From NCBI GenBank assembly GCA_003241215.1, contig QFOL01000032.1, forward strand, positions 1-31,500: a DNA stretch of 31,500 nt, given 5' to 3'. Positions 1 through 8,536 of this stretch are shown here, piece after piece; the first letter of the stretch is position 1, and the number at the start of each line of letters is the position of its first letter. Below the pieces are notes generated by a model, which searched no databases, was not told the origin of the DNA, and was given only the letters and a program-made list of their open reading frames with translations. The stretch is from Agrobacterium fabrum. GTDB lineage: Bacteria > Pseudomonadota > Alphaproteobacteria > Rhizobiales > Rhizobiaceae. The translations under genes were made by a program, and so were the position numbers.

Positions 1-269
1 GCGAGCGCCTCCGAGACCGCTATCTCACCATCGGTCACCGCCTTTGCTGCCGGGTAAGGCTGCCGTGTCACACCGGGCCAGGCATCCAGCAACTCTTTGG
101 TGGCGGAATCGAAATCCCCGACCCACAACTCCGGTGTGAGGCCAAGCGGCCGTGCGTGGCGCATGCCGCCATCAGCCGCGATCACGCGGCTACCCGCGAC
201 CACGTCCCTGAGACGATCAGTAACCGTAACATCGCCGCCGAGCAGAATGGTGAAGTGCGCTTTATCCAT
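1..269 (-). CDS. thiN: Thiamine pyrophosphokinase, 3'-truncated by the window edge
   Basis: The enzyme transfers pyrophosphate from ATP to thiamine to give the cofactor thiamine diphosphate in the cytoplasm. About 89 N-terminal residues are visible. Residues 33-35 are DGG, residues 51-55 are GDFDS, and a K-x-x-TDGE segment covers residues 76-82. These match the nucleotide and metal-binding motifs of the N-terminal domain of this family. The ATG at 269-267 has a purine-rich AAGG about 9 bases upstream. The C-terminal thiamine-binding domain lies outside the window. The gene is divergent from metA, with about 230 bp between the two start codons. The motif set makes the assignment fairly secure even though the gene is incomplete. 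Confidence 0.85.
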   Translation of the reverse strand, partial: MDKAHFTILLGGDVTVTDRLRDVVAGSRVIAADGGMRHARPLGLTPELWVGDFDSATKELLDAWPGVTRQPYPAAKAVTDGEIAVSEAL

Positions 270-314
270 GCCCTGCCTTATCGCACCTCGGCCGAAAATG
301 GAAAACCGTCCATA

Positions 315-343
315 TTGATTTTCGTCGGCTTCGGGATTATGAA
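315..343 (+). promoter_or_regulatory. Candidate metA promoter
   Basis: TTGATT at 315-320 and TATGAA at 338-343 are separated by 17 bases, which fits a sigma-70-type promoter. Transcription would then begin at about 350, exactly where the first stem of the SAM-II riboswitch begins. The match to consensus is only moderate. The support comes mainly from spacing and from agreement with the riboswitch 5' end. Confidence 0.4.
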
Positions 344-350
344 ACGCCTT

Positions 351-405
351 AGTGGTGATTTGCCGACCGGCTTGCAGCCACTTTAAAGAAGTCGCTAAAG
401 GGTCG
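351..405 (+). promoter_or_regulatory. SAM-II riboswitch (metA element)
   Basis: This is the S-adenosylmethionine-sensing H-type pseudoknot typical of methionine genes in alphaproteobacteria. Stem P1 pairs AGTGG (351-355) with CCACT (378-382). The conserved GATTTG follows the 5' arm, and GCTTGCAG precedes the 3' arm. The highly conserved tail GTCGCTAAAGG covers 391-401. The pseudoknot helix can be drawn as CGACC (364-368) with GGTCG (401-405). High SAM is expected to switch metA off. The next downstream element is a hairpin followed by a T-tract, so control by transcription termination is likely here. Confidence 0.93.
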
Positions 406-427
406 AGGAAAAAGGCAATTTCCTGGG

Positions 428-458
428 ACCGGTCGCGATTTCCGCTGCCGGTTTTTTT
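428..458 (+). terminator. Attenuator terminator of the metA SAM-II riboswitch
   Basis: The 5' arm at 428-437 pairs with the 3' arm at 443-452, giving A-T, four G-C pairs, one G-T, one mismatch (434/446) and three more G-C pairs around a 5-base loop. Seven T's follow at 452-458. The hairpin lies between the riboswitch and the metA start, so it is the probable expression platform. The first bases of its 5' arm (429-435) are also complementary to riboswitch bases 364-370, which suggests a competing antiterminator. Confidence 0.75.
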
Positions 459-502
459 GTTTTCGCAACGTTCTTTACGTGATCCGGAAAAGAGAGTTCG
501 AC

Positions 503-1420
503 ATGCCGATCAAGATTCCCGATACGCTTCCCGCCTTTGATCATGAGGGTGTGCGGGTCATGACCGAAACGGCTGCTATCCGGCAGGATATCCGCCCGCT
601 CCAGATCGGGCTTCTCAACCTCATGCCGAACAAGATCAAGACGGAAATCCAGATGGCGCGCCTCGTTGGCGCTTCACCGCTGCAGGTGGAATTGTCGCTC
701 ATCCGCATCGGCGGCCACCGCGCCAAGAACACGCCGGAAGAACATCTGCTCTCCTTCTATGAGATCTGGGAGGAAGTGCGCCACCGCAAGTTCGACGGTT
801 TCATCATCACCGGCGCGCCCATCGAATTGCTGGACTATGAGGACGTGACCTACTGGAACGAGATGCAGAAGATTTTCGAGTGGACGCAAACCAACGTCCA
901 CTCGACATTGAACGTCTGCTGGGGTGCGATGGCCGCCATCTACCACTTCCACGGGGTGCCGAAATACGAACTGAAGGAAAAGGCGTTCGGTGTCTATCGC
1001 CACCGCAATCTCTGCCCTTCGTCGATCTATCTCAACGGCTTTTCGGACGATTTCCAGGTTCCCGTCTCACGCTGGACGGAAGTGCGCCGCGCCGATATCG
1101 AAAAACGTCCCGAACTCGAAATCCTGATGGAATCAGAGGAAATGGGTGTGTGCCTGGTGCATGAGAAGGCTGGCAACCGGCTCTATATGTTCAACCATGT
1201 CGAATATGATTCGACCTCGCTTTCCGACGAATATTTCCGCGACGTGCATGCCGGCGTGCCGATCAAGCTGCCGCATGATTATTTTCCCCATAACGACCCG
1301 GAACTTGCCCCGCTCAACCGCTGGCGCAGCCACGCCCACCTGTTCTTCGGAAACTGGATCAACGAGATATACCAGACGACGCCCTACGACCTCGAATCCA
1401 TCGGGCAACTGGCCGCGTAA
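503..1420 (+). CDS. metA: MetA-family homoserine O-acyltransferase (probably acetyl-CoA-specific)
   Basis: This cytoplasmic enzyme acylates L-homoserine in the first committed step of methionine synthesis. The 305-residue protein aligns end to end with E. coli MetA (309 residues). The catalytic cysteine is C139 in NVCWGA, and H232 and E234 in NHVEYD complete the active site. Position 108 (GAPIELL) is glutamate where E. coli MetA has G111. Glutamate at this site is reported to mark acetyl-CoA-using members, so homoserine O-acetyltransferase (metAA) is the better product name. I chose the ATG at 503 because it aligns with the MPI start of homologues and has AGAG 7-10 bases upstream. A GTG 24 bases upstream is in frame but less likely. 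Expression is governed by the upstream SAM-II riboswitch. Confidence 0.95.
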   Translation: MPIKIPDTLPAFDHEGVRVMTETAAIRQDIRPLQIGLLNLMPNKIKTEIQMARLVGASPLQVELSLIRIGGHRAKNTPEEHLLSFYEIWEEVRHRKFDGFIITGAPIELLDYEDVTYWNEMQKIFEWTQTNVHSTLNVCWGAMAAIYHFHGVPKYELKEKAFGVYRHRNLCPSSIYLNGFSDDFQVPVSRWTEVRRADIEKRPELEILMESEEMGVCLVHEKAGNRLYMFNHVEYDSTSLSDEYFRDVHAGVPIKLPHDYFPHNDPELAPLNRWRSHAHLFFGNWINEIYQTTPYDLESIGQLAA

Positions 1421-1433
1421 AGCGCGTTGTCTC

Positions 1434-1483
1434 AAGCATGTCTTTACCCCACAAACCGCAGGACATTTTCGGGAGACATGCTT
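1434..1483. repeat. Intergenic inverted repeat of Rhizobiales mosaic type
   Basis: A perfect 10-bp inverted repeat, AAGCATGTCT (1434-1443) and AGACATGCTT (1474-1483), encloses 30 bases that include ACAAACCGC and ACATTTTCGGG. The layout, a GCATGTC end, an AACCGC core, an ACATTTT core and a GACATGC end, resembles a family of short intergenic repeats scattered through Rhizobiaceae genomes (RIME-like). The family assignment is from memory and was not tested. The element lies between metA and galM and may form a stem-loop in the transcript, but no T-run follows it. Confidence 0.6.
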
Positions 1484-1561
1484 TGAATTGCGGGATTGCG
1501 AATTGCCGGAAAATGACGCAACGTCCGCCCGGCAATTCACGACACCAGGGAGAATGATGAG

Positions 1562-2581
1562 ATGAGCGACGGTGCGGCACGGGAGAATTTCGGTTTCACG
1601 GCAACCGGCGAAAAGGTCGAACGCGTCACCATCTCCAAAGGCGGTTTGACGGCGAAAGTCATCACCTGGGGCGCCGTCATTCAGGATCTGCGCCTTGAGG
1701 GCCACCAGCCGCCGCTGGTGCTCGGCTTCGATAAATTCGAGGATTACAAATATTCCTCCTATTTCGGCGCCACCCCCGGCCGCAACGCCAACCGCGTCGG
1801 CAACGGCCGGTTCTCCATCGACGGACACGAATACCAGCTGGAGCTCAACGAAAAAGGCGTCACCCATCTGCATGGCGGCAGCGACGGCATGGGCAGGCGC
1901 AACTGGATGCTGATGGAACATGGCGAAAGCCATGCGGTTCTGCAGATCATCGATCCCGATGGCCGCGCCGGTTATCCCGGCAATTGCACGGTCACGGCCA
2001 CCTATACGATCCGCGACGGCGGCGTGCTTTCGGTGGTCTATGAAACGGTGACCGACAGGCCGACCATCGCCAATGTCTGCCAGCACTCCTATTTCAACCT
2101 CGACGGTGCGGATACCGCACTCGGCCATGAGATCAGCATCGCCGCCGACTTTTACCTGCCGACGAACGAGCAGCAGATACCGACCGGCGAAATCCGCTCC
2201 GTCGATGGCACCGTCTTCGACCTGCGCCAGCCGACGCCGATGCGGCGCAAGGAGAATGGCGAGCAGGTTCTCTACGACCATAATTTCTGCCTGTCGCCCG
2301 AGCGCCGCGCCAAGCGCAAGGTCGCCCGCGCCTATTCACCGGCCTCGGACATCGCCCTTGACGTTCACACCACGGAACCCGGCGTGCAATTCTATTCGGC
2401 CTTCAAGCTGAATGTTCCCGTTCCCGGCCTCGATGGCCGCCATTATGGTCCCTTTGCCGGCTTCTGCCTGGAAACGCAGATATGGCCGGATGCCGTCAAT
2501 CATCCCGATTTCCCGCACGCTGTCCTGAGGCCGGGTGAAACCCTGCGTCAGGAAACCGATTATATTTTCAAGAAAGGCTGA
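1562..2581 (+). CDS. galM: Aldose 1-epimerase (galactose mutarotase)
   Basis: The enzyme interconverts alpha and beta anomers of aldoses such as galactose and glucose. The 339-residue length is usual for the family. The substrate-contacting region RNANRVGNGRF (residues 74-84), H104 in HLHGG, the catalytic acid H175 in QHSYFNLDG and the catalytic base E304 in LETQIWPD are all present. The ATG at 1562 is preceded by GGGAG at a spacing of about 9 bases. It lies 141 bp downstream of metA on the same strand, but the repeat in between and the unrelated function make a shared role unlikely. It is convergent with mtgA, with 13 bp between the stops. Confidence 0.93.
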   Translation: MSDGAARENFGFTATGEKVERVTISKGGLTAKVITWGAVIQDLRLEGHQPPLVLGFDKFEDYKYSSYFGATPGRNANRVGNGRFSIDGHEYQLELNEKGVTHLHGGSDGMGRRNWMLMEHGESHAVLQIIDPDGRAGYPGNCTVTATYTIRDGGVLSVVYETVTDRPTIANVCQHSYFNLDGADTALGHEISIAADFYLPTNEQQIPTGEIRSVDGTVFDLRQPTPMRRKENGEQVLYDHNFCLSPERRAKRKVARAYSPASDIALDVHTTEPGVQFYSAFKLNVPVPGLDGRHYGPFAGFCLETQIWPDAVNHPDFPHAVLRPGETLRQETDYIFKKG

Positions 2582-2594
2582 GTGACTGGAAGGA

Positions 2595-3341
2595 TCAGTC
2601 CAGCACGCAACCGACATAAGCGCCCGAGGCCCGGGCACGTCGCTCGATAAGGGCGGCCAGCCGTTGCAGGCCACGCCCCGGCTTGCTGGCGACACGGTCG
2701 ATGGGATTGGGCAGAGAGACTGCCAGCAACGCAGCCTGACGCGAACTCAGCTTTGCGGCCGGTACCTTGAAATAATGCTGCGCAGCGGCCTCGATGCCGT
2801 AAATGCCCGGCCCCCACTCGGCAACGTTGAGATAAATCTCCATCATCCGCTTTTTGGACCAGACGAAATCGGCCGCAATCGCCAGCGGCAATTCGAGTCC
2901 TTTGCGCAGGAAAGAGCGGCCGTTCCATAAAAACAGGTTTTTTGCCGTCTGCATCGGAATGGTGCTGGCGCCACGGGTGGAAGCACCATCGAGTGCATTG
3001 CTGACGACGGACTGCATCTGGTTCCAGTCTACTCCGCCATGGAAACAGAATTGCCCGTCCTCGGACATCATCACGGATTGCACGAGGCGCGGCGAAATAT
3101 CCTCAAGCGGCACCCAGCGCCTGTCGTAGCCCTGCAGGGTGACCAGATCAGCAAGCATCAGCGTCGAGACAGGACGTATGAATGGCAGCGCATAAACGGG
3201 AATCAGCAGGTAAGGCAGGATCAGCAATGCCAGCAAGGTCATGATGATGCGCTTTGCCAACCTGCGAAAATCCACCTTTCGACTGCTCCGGTCTTCCGCC
3301 AGCACGGCGTAATCTGCGTCGCTTTCAGGCGTACTGCTCAA
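2595..3341 (-). CDS. mtgA: Monofunctional biosynthetic peptidoglycan glycosyltransferase
   Basis: The protein polymerises lipid II into glycan strands at the periplasmic face of the inner membrane (GT51 family). One membrane anchor lies at about residues 31-54. The catalytic motif [12 protein letters not shown] begins with E94. [14 protein letters not shown] (residues 123-136) and the second conserved glutamate E168 in [13 protein letters not shown] follow. There is no transpeptidase domain, and the 248 residues match MtgA rather than a bifunctional PBP. The start shown is TTG at 3341, the farthest upstream start in frame, with a weak GACGGA before it. The next ATG (residue 34) would cut into the membrane anchor. 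It is divergent from ispA. Confidence 0.92.
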   Translation of the reverse strand: MSSTPESDADYAVLAEDRSSRKVDFRRLAKRIIMTLLALLILPYLLIPVYALPFIRPVSTLMLADLVTLQGYDRRWVPLEDISPRLVQSVMMSEDGQFCFHGGVDWNQMQSVVSNALDGASTRGASTIPMQTAKNLFLWNGRSFLRKGLELPLAIAADFVWSKKRMMEIYLNVAEWGPGIYGIEAAAQHYFKVPAAKLSSRQAALLAVSLPNPIDRVASKPGRGLQRLAALIERRARASGAYVGCVLD

Positions 3342-3477
3342 TATCCGTCTCAGCCCCGCGCCAATTTAAGCCTTTCATAGTCCATTGCCGTGTTCAAGGC
3401 GAGTCCAGTCACACTGTTGCGGCATTGGAATCACGAAAAGGTTGCTTGACCCCGCGCGGCATGCCAAAGAGCGCGAC

Positions 3478-4392
3478 ATGGACGCTCAGATGATGAATTT
3501 CGAAACGAGGCTGCGCGAAAACGCGGCAAAAACCGAAACCTTGCTTGGCCGCCTGCTCTCCGGCGAAGCGCGCGCGGACGAGATCACGCGTCCCAAAAAC
3601 CTGCTCGACGCCATGCGCCATGGCGTGCTGAACGGCGGCAAACGCCTGCGGCCCTTCCTCGTCATTGAAAGCGCTACCCTTTTGGGTGGCGATGCCGACG
3701 CTGCCCATTATGTCGGCGCGGCGCTCGAATGCCTGCATTGTTATTCGCTGGTGCACGACGATCTGCCGGCCATGGACGACGACGACCTGCGCCGCGGCCA
3801 GCCGACCGTACACCGCAAATTCGATGAGGCGACCGCCATTCTCGCCGGTGACAGCCTGCTGACGCTCGCCTTCGATATCATCGCATCGGATGAAAATCCG
3901 CTGCCGGCAGATCGCAAGGCGGCTCTCGTGCTTTCGCTTGCCCGCGCGGCGGGCATTGGCGGCATGGCGGGCGGACAGGCGCTTGATCTCGCTGCGGAAA
4001 AGAAAGCGCCCGACGAAAAGGGCGTGATTACATTGCAGGCTATGAAAACCGGTGCATTGCTGCGTTTCGCCTGCGAAGCGGGTGCGATCATCGCCGGCAG
4101 CGATGTTTCCGAAAGACAGAGACTGCGCCTTTTCGGTGAAAAGATCGGCCTCGCCTTTCAGCTCGCCGACGATCTTCTTGACCTGACCGCCGATGCCGCC
4201 ACCATGGGCAAGGCGACCGGCAAGGACGCCGCACGCGGCAAGGGAACGCTGGTGGCATTGCGCGGCGAAGGCTGGGCGCGCGGCAAGCTTCAGGAACAGG
4301 TGGCGGAAGCCTCCGCACTCCTGGCCTCCTATGGCGAAAAGGCCGCGATTCTCATCGCGGCCGCAAGATTCATCGCCGAACGGAAAAACTGA
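3478..4392 (+). CDS. ispA: Farnesyl diphosphate synthase (short-chain trans-prenyltransferase)
   Basis: It condenses dimethylallyl diphosphate with two isopentenyl diphosphates to give farnesyl diphosphate, the precursor of undecaprenyl and quinone side chains. The 304-residue protein has the first aspartate-rich motif DDLPAMDDDD at 94-103, the second, DDLLD, at 231-235, and the GGKRLRP diphosphate-binding segment near residue 55. Y89, five residues before the first motif, is the bulky residue that limits products to C15. The ATG at 3478 has AAAGAG upstream and gives the usual N-terminus. Another in-frame start 93 bases upstream would add a non-conserved tail. No xseB or dxs neighbour is present, although many bacteria keep ispA beside them. 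Confidence 0.93.
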   Translation: MDAQMMNFETRLRENAAKTETLLGRLLSGEARADEITRPKNLLDAMRHGVLNGGKRLRPFLVIESATLLGGDADAAHYVGAALECLHCYSLVHDDLPAMDDDDLRRGQPTVHRKFDEATAILAGDSLLTLAFDIIASDENPLPADRKAALVLSLARAAGIGGMAGGQALDLAAEKKAPDEKGVITLQAMKTGALLRFACEAGAIIAGSDVSERQRLRLFGEKIGLAFQLADDLLDLTADAATMGKATGKDAARGKGTLVALRGEGWARGKLQEQVAEASALLASYGEKAAILIAAARFIAERKN

Positions 4393-4424
4393 GCCGGTTC
4401 CCCACTCAGCTTCCCTGTATCCAA

Positions 4425-5087
4425 TCAGCCCTTGAGCGGCGAAATCAGCACTTCGACGCGACGGTTCTGGGCACGGCCATCCGGCGTTGCATTGGATGCG
4501 ATCGGCTGCGAAGGGCCGAAGCCGAGCGTCGAAATACGGCGCTGATCGACGCCGCGCGCACCGAGATAGTTGGCGACGGAAGCGGCACGGCGCTCCGAAA
4601 GGCCCTGATTGTAACCGGCGCTACCGGTGGAATCAGTGTGGCCGTTGATGTCGATCAGCGTGCGGTTGAACTTGTTCAGCACGATGCCGACGGAATCGAG
4701 CGTCTGATAGAAGGGCGGAATGACCTGATCCTGATCCGTCGCGAAGGTGATGTTCGACGGCATGTTGAGAACGATGCTGTCGCCGCGGCGGGTGACCGAA
4801 ACGCCCGTACCCTGAAGCTGGGCGCGAAGCTCGGCTTCCTGGCCATCCATGTAGTTGCCGATGGCGCCGCCGGCGAGCGCGCCGATGCCGGCGCCGATAA
4901 GCGCGGCATTACGGCGGCCGGTCGGCGAACCGCCGACAGCCAGACCGCCCAGAGCACCGACCACGGCGCCGATGCCGGCGCCGCCGGCCGTGTTCGACAT
5001 CTTCTGCTCACCCGTATAGGGATCGGTGGTGGTGCAGGCGGAAAGATAGGTTCCGCAAAGGGCGACGATCGCGATTTTTTTGATCAT
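4425..5087 (-). CDS. OmpA-family lipoprotein with glycine-zipper segment
   Basis: The N-terminus is a lipoprotein signal with lipobox LSAC, so C18 would be the acylated residue. A glycine- and alanine-rich segment of the glycine-zipper type follows at about residues 34-80. An OmpA-like peptidoglycan-binding domain covers about 105-220, with NGHTDSTGS at 148-156, LSERRAASV at 163-171 and NRRVEV at 208-213. It is probably an outer-membrane or periplasmic lipoprotein that tethers the envelope to peptidoglycan, similar in plan to YiaD. The 220-residue length fits. The ATG at 5087 has GGAG about 11 bases upstream. It is convergent with ispA and separated by 32 bp. The exact cellular role is not known from sequence. 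Confidence 0.88.
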   Translation of the reverse strand: MIKKIAIVALCGTYLSACTTTDPYTGEQKMSNTAGGAGIGAVVGALGGLAVGGSPTGRRNAALIGAGIGALAGGAIGNYMDGQEAELRAQLQGTGVSVTRRGDSIVLNMPSNITFATDQDQVIPPFYQTLDSVGIVLNKFNRTLIDINGHTDSTGSAGYNQGLSERRAASVANYLGARGVDQRRISTLGFGPSQPIASNATPDGRAQNRRVEVLISPLKG

Positions 5088-5153
5088 GTGTTTTGATGCT
5101 CCGAGAGGTTCAGGAGGTATGACAGTGGAATTCCGGCCTTTTCACGGTACTCT

Positions 5154-6404
5154 TTACTCCGCCGCATCTTTCCGGCCAAAACGCTTTTCGATGTAATCGA
5201 TCACAAGCGCTTCAAAATCGGCAGCGATATTGGGGCCACGCAGGGTGAGCGCTTTTTCGCCATCGATAAAGACGGGGGCTGCCGGGCTTTCGCCGGTTCC
5301 GGGCAGGGAAATGCCGATGTCGGCATGTTTGCTTTCGCCGGGGCCGTTAACGATGCAGCCCATGACGGCGACATTGAGCGCCTCAACGCCGGGATATTTC
5401 TCACGCCAGACCGGCATGTTCTTGCGAATATCGTTCTGGATATTCTGGGCAAGTTCCTGAAAGACGGTGGACGTGGTGCGCCCACAGCCGGGACATGCCG
5501 CTACGACCGGAATGAACTGACGGAAACCCATGACCTGCAAGAGTTCCTGCGCCACCTGCACCTCCCGGGTGCGGTCGCCATTCGGCTCCGGCGTCAGCGA
5601 AACACGGATCGTATCGCCAATGCCGTGCTGCAACACATAACCCATGGCCGCTGACGAGGCGACGATGCCCTTCGAGCCCATACCCGCCTCGGTGAGACCG
5701 AGATGCAGGGCATGGTCAGAGCGTTCCGACAGCATCGAATAAACGGCGATCAGGTCCTGCACCTGGCTGACCTTGGCGGAAAGGATGATGCGGTTGCGCG
5801 GCAGGCCGATCTCTTCGGCGAGCTCGGCGGAAATCAGCGCCGACTGGACAATCGCCTCGCGGGTGACCTGACGGGCGGAGAGCGGGAAACCCTCCTCCTT
5901 GTTCTTGTCCATCAGCGTGGTCAACAGTTCCTGGTCGAGCGATCCCCAGTTGACGCCGATGCGCACGGGCTTGTCATAACGGATCGCCATTTCGACGATC
6001 TCGCCGAACTGCTTGTCCTTCTTGTCCTTGAAGCCAACATTGCCCGGATTGATGCGGTACTTCGCAAGAGCCTCGGCACAGGCCGGATGATCGGCCAGAA
6101 GCTTGTGGCCGATATAGTGGAAATCGCCTATCAACGGCACATCCATGCCCAGACGCAGCAGCCGCTCGCGAATTTTCGGCACGGCTGCGGCACTCTCGTC
6201 CCGGTCGACGGTGATGCGCACCATTTCCGAACCGGCTTTGAACAGCGCCGCCACCTGCTGCACCGTGGCGTCGATATCCGCCGTGTCGGTATTGGTCATG
6301 GATTGCACGACGACAGGCGCACCGCCACCGACGATGACGCCGCCCACGTCGACGGCGACGGATGCGCGGCGGGGCTTTGGATCATAATCGGCGTGTGACG
6401 TCAT
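5154..6404 (-). CDS. ispG: 4-hydroxy-3-methylbut-2-en-1-yl diphosphate synthase
   Basis: This 4Fe-4S enzyme converts 2-C-methyl-D-erythritol 2,4-cyclodiphosphate to HMBPP in the MEP isoprenoid pathway. The protein is 416 residues when started at the ATG at 6404. The cluster ligands are C304 and C307 in ACPGCGRT and C350 in [10 protein letters not shown], with E357 as the fourth ligand. The N-terminal TIM-barrel substrate motifs [11 protein letters not shown] and IGDFHYIGH are intact. I preferred 6404 over the TTG at 6476 because the extra 24 residues are low-complexity and not expected in the family. With ispA about 1 kb away it supplies isoprenoid precursors, but the two genes are not co-transcribed. 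Confidence 0.94.
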   Translation of the reverse strand: MTSHADYDPKPRRASVAVDVGGVIVGGGAPVVVQSMTNTDTADIDATVQQVAALFKAGSEMVRITVDRDESAAAVPKIRERLLRLGMDVPLIGDFHYIGHKLLADHPACAEALAKYRINPGNVGFKDKKDKQFGEIVEMAIRYDKPVRIGVNWGSLDQELLTTLMDKNKEEGFPLSARQVTREAIVQSALISAELAEEIGLPRNRIILSAKVSQVQDLIAVYSMLSERSDHALHLGLTEAGMGSKGIVASSAAMGYVLQHGIGDTIRVSLTPEPNGDRTREVQVAQELLQVMGFRQFIPVVAACPGCGRTTSTVFQELAQNIQNDIRKNMPVWREKYPGVEALNVAVMGCIVNGPGESKHADIGISLPGTGESPAAPVFIDGEKALTLRGPNIAADFEALVIDYIEKRFGRKDAAE

Positions 6405-6440
6405 GGCGGTCTCTGGAGCTTGCGGCAAGGTCTGGCAATT

Positions 6441-6469
6441 GAGGTGAAACAAGGGGGCCTGCTTGTCAA
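6441..6469 (-). promoter_or_regulatory. Candidate ispG promoter
   Basis: On the minus strand a perfect TTGACA box lies at 6469-6464. At 17-bp spacing the -10 position (6446-6441) reads CACCTC, which is poor, although alphaproteobacterial promoters often depend mainly on the -35 box. The location between the MFS gene and the ispG start suits an ispG promoter. Confidence 0.35.
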
Positions 6470-6524
6470 CACCCAACGCATAAGAGCTTCTACTTTACCG
6501 CAATCATGGCAAAATTCGAGACGC

Positions 6525-7715
6525 CTATTCCTTGCCCGCACCATCCGCATGCCGGGCGAGCCGCGAAAGCAGCAAAACCACCACATGCAGCAACGGCAGC
6601 GCGAGAAACACGCTGGCAAGGCCGGTATGTTCGGCAATGAAGCCGATGGCCGAGGGCGCTACCAGAATGCCGGAATAACCCATGGTGGTGACGACCGACA
6701 GGCCGATGCCGGGCGCCAGTCCGGGCATATTGCCCGCCGCCGAAAAGGCGATCGGCACCATGTTGGAGATACCGATGCCGGCAATGGCGAAACCGATGAT
6801 CACAAAAGTGGAGTTTCCCGCAAGGCCGGCAATCAGAAGACCGGTGATCGACATGACCGAGCAGAAACGCAGGGTTCGGACGGCCCCGAACCTGTCGCGC
6901 ACCAGATCGCCGGCAAAGCGCATGATCGCCATGGTCATGGAAAATGCCGCGAAGGCGAAACCGGACTGAGATACGGAAGCACCGAGTTCGTTGCGCAGAT
7001 AAAGAGCACCCCAATCGAGGATCGCACCTTCCGGAACCATTGAAAACAACGCCATCAGGCCGATGATCCATGGCAGAGGCGTCAGCGGCAAGCCGCCTTT
7101 CGGGCGCTCCGCCTCGGCATGCGGACGATCCGCAAGAACGCGCGGCCAGGCAATAACCAAGAGGATAAGAGCGATAATTGTCAACGCGATCGCATGGCCC
7201 TGGACGCCGATTGCCGTGATGAGGTAACCGCCAAGACCCGCACCGATCAGGCCGCCGAGGCTCCAGAAGGCGTGGCAAGACGACATGATGGCGCGGCGCA
7301 TGTCGCGCTCGACCGCCACGGCATTGGCGTTCATGGCGACATCCATCGCCCCCGTCAGTCCGCCGAACAGGAAAACCGCGATCACGCCCGCCCATACCGT
7401 GCCCGCCCAGGAGATGAAAAGCAGCGTCGGCAAAAAGATCGCCGCCGTCACGAGACTGACCGTGCGCGAGCCAAAACGGGCGATCTGCGAACCGGCGATC
7501 GGCATGAAAACCAGCGAACCGATACCAAAAACCAGAATGATCAGGCCGAGCGCACTCTCACTGAGCGATAAGCGCGCCGCAAACTCCGGAATCTTCGGAG
7601 CCCATGACCCCATCATGAAACCATTCATCAGAAACAGCAGGGAAACGCCCAGCCTGTGCCGCGTCAGATAGGATGAGCGTGCGCCTGTCGGCGAAAATGT
7701 CGTGGGGCCATTCAT
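6525..7715 (-). CDS. MFS transporter, YbjJ-like
   Basis: This is an inner-membrane major facilitator of about 396 residues with roughly twelve hydrophobic segments. An N-terminal block reads MNGFMMGSWAPKIPEF, and a loop between helices 2 and 3 contains GSQIARFGSRTV, an MFS motif A variant. The conserved WAPKIPEFAARL opening and the later GAMDVAMNANA segment resemble the YbjJ group rather than antibiotic exporters. The substrate is unknown. The ATG at 7715 has AAGGA 8 bases upstream. The TTG six bases earlier would be too close to that site. It lies 12 bp after the stop of the DeoR-type regulator and is probably co-transcribed with it, which suggests transport of a sugar or sugar derivative. 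Confidence 0.8.
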   Translation of the reverse strand: MNGPTTFSPTGARSSYLTRHRLGVSLLFLMNGFMMGSWAPKIPEFAARLSLSESALGLIILVFGIGSLVFMPIAGSQIARFGSRTVSLVTAAIFLPTLLFISWAGTVWAGVIAVFLFGGLTGAMDVAMNANAVAVERDMRRAIMSSCHAFWSLGGLIGAGLGGYLITAIGVQGHAIALTIIALILLVIAWPRVLADRPHAEAERPKGGLPLTPLPWIIGLMALFSMVPEGAILDWGALYLRNELGASVSQSGFAFAAFSMTMAIMRFAGDLVRDRFGAVRTLRFCSVMSITGLLIAGLAGNSTFVIIGFAIAGIGISNMVPIAFSAAGNMPGLAPGIGLSVVTTMGYSGILVAPSAIGFIAEHTGLASVFLALPLLHVVVLLLSRLARHADGAGKE

Positions 7716-7727
7716 CGGCAATATCCT

Positions 7728-8528
7728 TCAGACTTGACCATGAGAAAACTGAACGGCGTCATCTTCGCCGCAATGAACCTGTACGCCTTTTGCCGACAGC
7801 GCCTCGACCAATGCGCGATCGGCGTCCTGTTCCAGCACGAGGGAAAGAGGCGGGGAAAAATCATGCACGTGGAAAGCAGCCTTATGGCCGAGCTTTTCCG
7901 TGGTAATCGCGGCGATGATCCGCTGGCTTGCGCTGCATGCGAGCCGCTTGAACACGGCGTCTTCGAAAACATCCGCCGACAGACCCGTCTCGACCGCAAC
8001 GCCGCAGACACCGAGAATACAGAGATCGGGCCGCATCAACTCGAGCTGCCGCAGCGCCATGGCGTCGATCGCAGCACCTACCGCTGGATCGACCTTGCCG
8101 CCGATCAGCACCAGATCGATATCGGCCCGGCCCGTCAGTTCGGCGGCAATGGCCGGCGTATTCGTCACCACCGTGAGACTGAGACCCGCGGGGAGCGCCC
8201 TTGCAATGGCGAGATTGGTGGAACCGGCATCAATGAAGACAACCATGCCCGGTTCAAACAGCGGAACGACAGTGCGCGCCAGCATGGCCTTGCGGTCGGC
8301 ATCCTCGGCAATCCGCGTTTTTAGCGGCACCGTCGTGCTGTCGGAAAGCAGCGCGCCGCCGTAAACGCGCAGGCATTCCCCGCGCGCCGCCATCTCGCGC
8401 AGGTCGCGGCGCACCGTATCTTCGGAAACCCCGAAGTTCTGGGCCAGATCCTGCGCCAATACACGACCGCTCTGCCGCAACTGCGCAAGGATAAGCGCCT
8501 GCCGCTCACTGACGAAATGATCACTCAT
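7728..8528 (-). CDS. DeoR-family transcriptional regulator
   Basis: The protein has 266 residues. An N-terminal winged helix-turn-helix covers about residues 6-58, with RVLAQDLAQNFGVSEDTVRRDLREM and the DeoR signature that follows, ending in RVYGGALL. The C-terminal sensor domain has the sugar-phosphate isomerase-like fold of the family, with IDAGSTNLAIARAL, VVTNTPAIAAEL and ILGVCGV. Such proteins usually repress nearby sugar genes and are released by a phosphorylated sugar. It probably controls itself and the downstream MFS gene, and a repeated candidate operator lies just upstream. The ATG at 8528 has only a weak GAG upstream. The ligand cannot be told from sequence. Confidence 0.88.
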   Translation of the reverse strand: MSDHFVSERQALILAQLRQSGRVLAQDLAQNFGVSEDTVRRDLREMAARGECLRVYGGALLSDSTTVPLKTRIAEDADRKAMLARTVVPLFEPGMVVFIDAGSTNLAIARALPAGLSLTVVTNTPAIAAELTGRADIDLVLIGGKVDPAVGAAIDAMALRQLELMRPDLCILGVCGVAVETGLSADVFEDAVFKRLACSASQRIIAAITTEKLGHKAAFHVHDFSPPLSLVLEQDADRALVEALSAKGVQVHCGEDDAVQFSHGQV

Positions 8529-8536
8529 GGGGACTC

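Noticed and set aside
1133..2281. 382-codon minus-strand frame opposite metA and galM
   Set aside because: It spans two plus-strand genes with intact active sites and the repeat between them, and shows no domain of its own.
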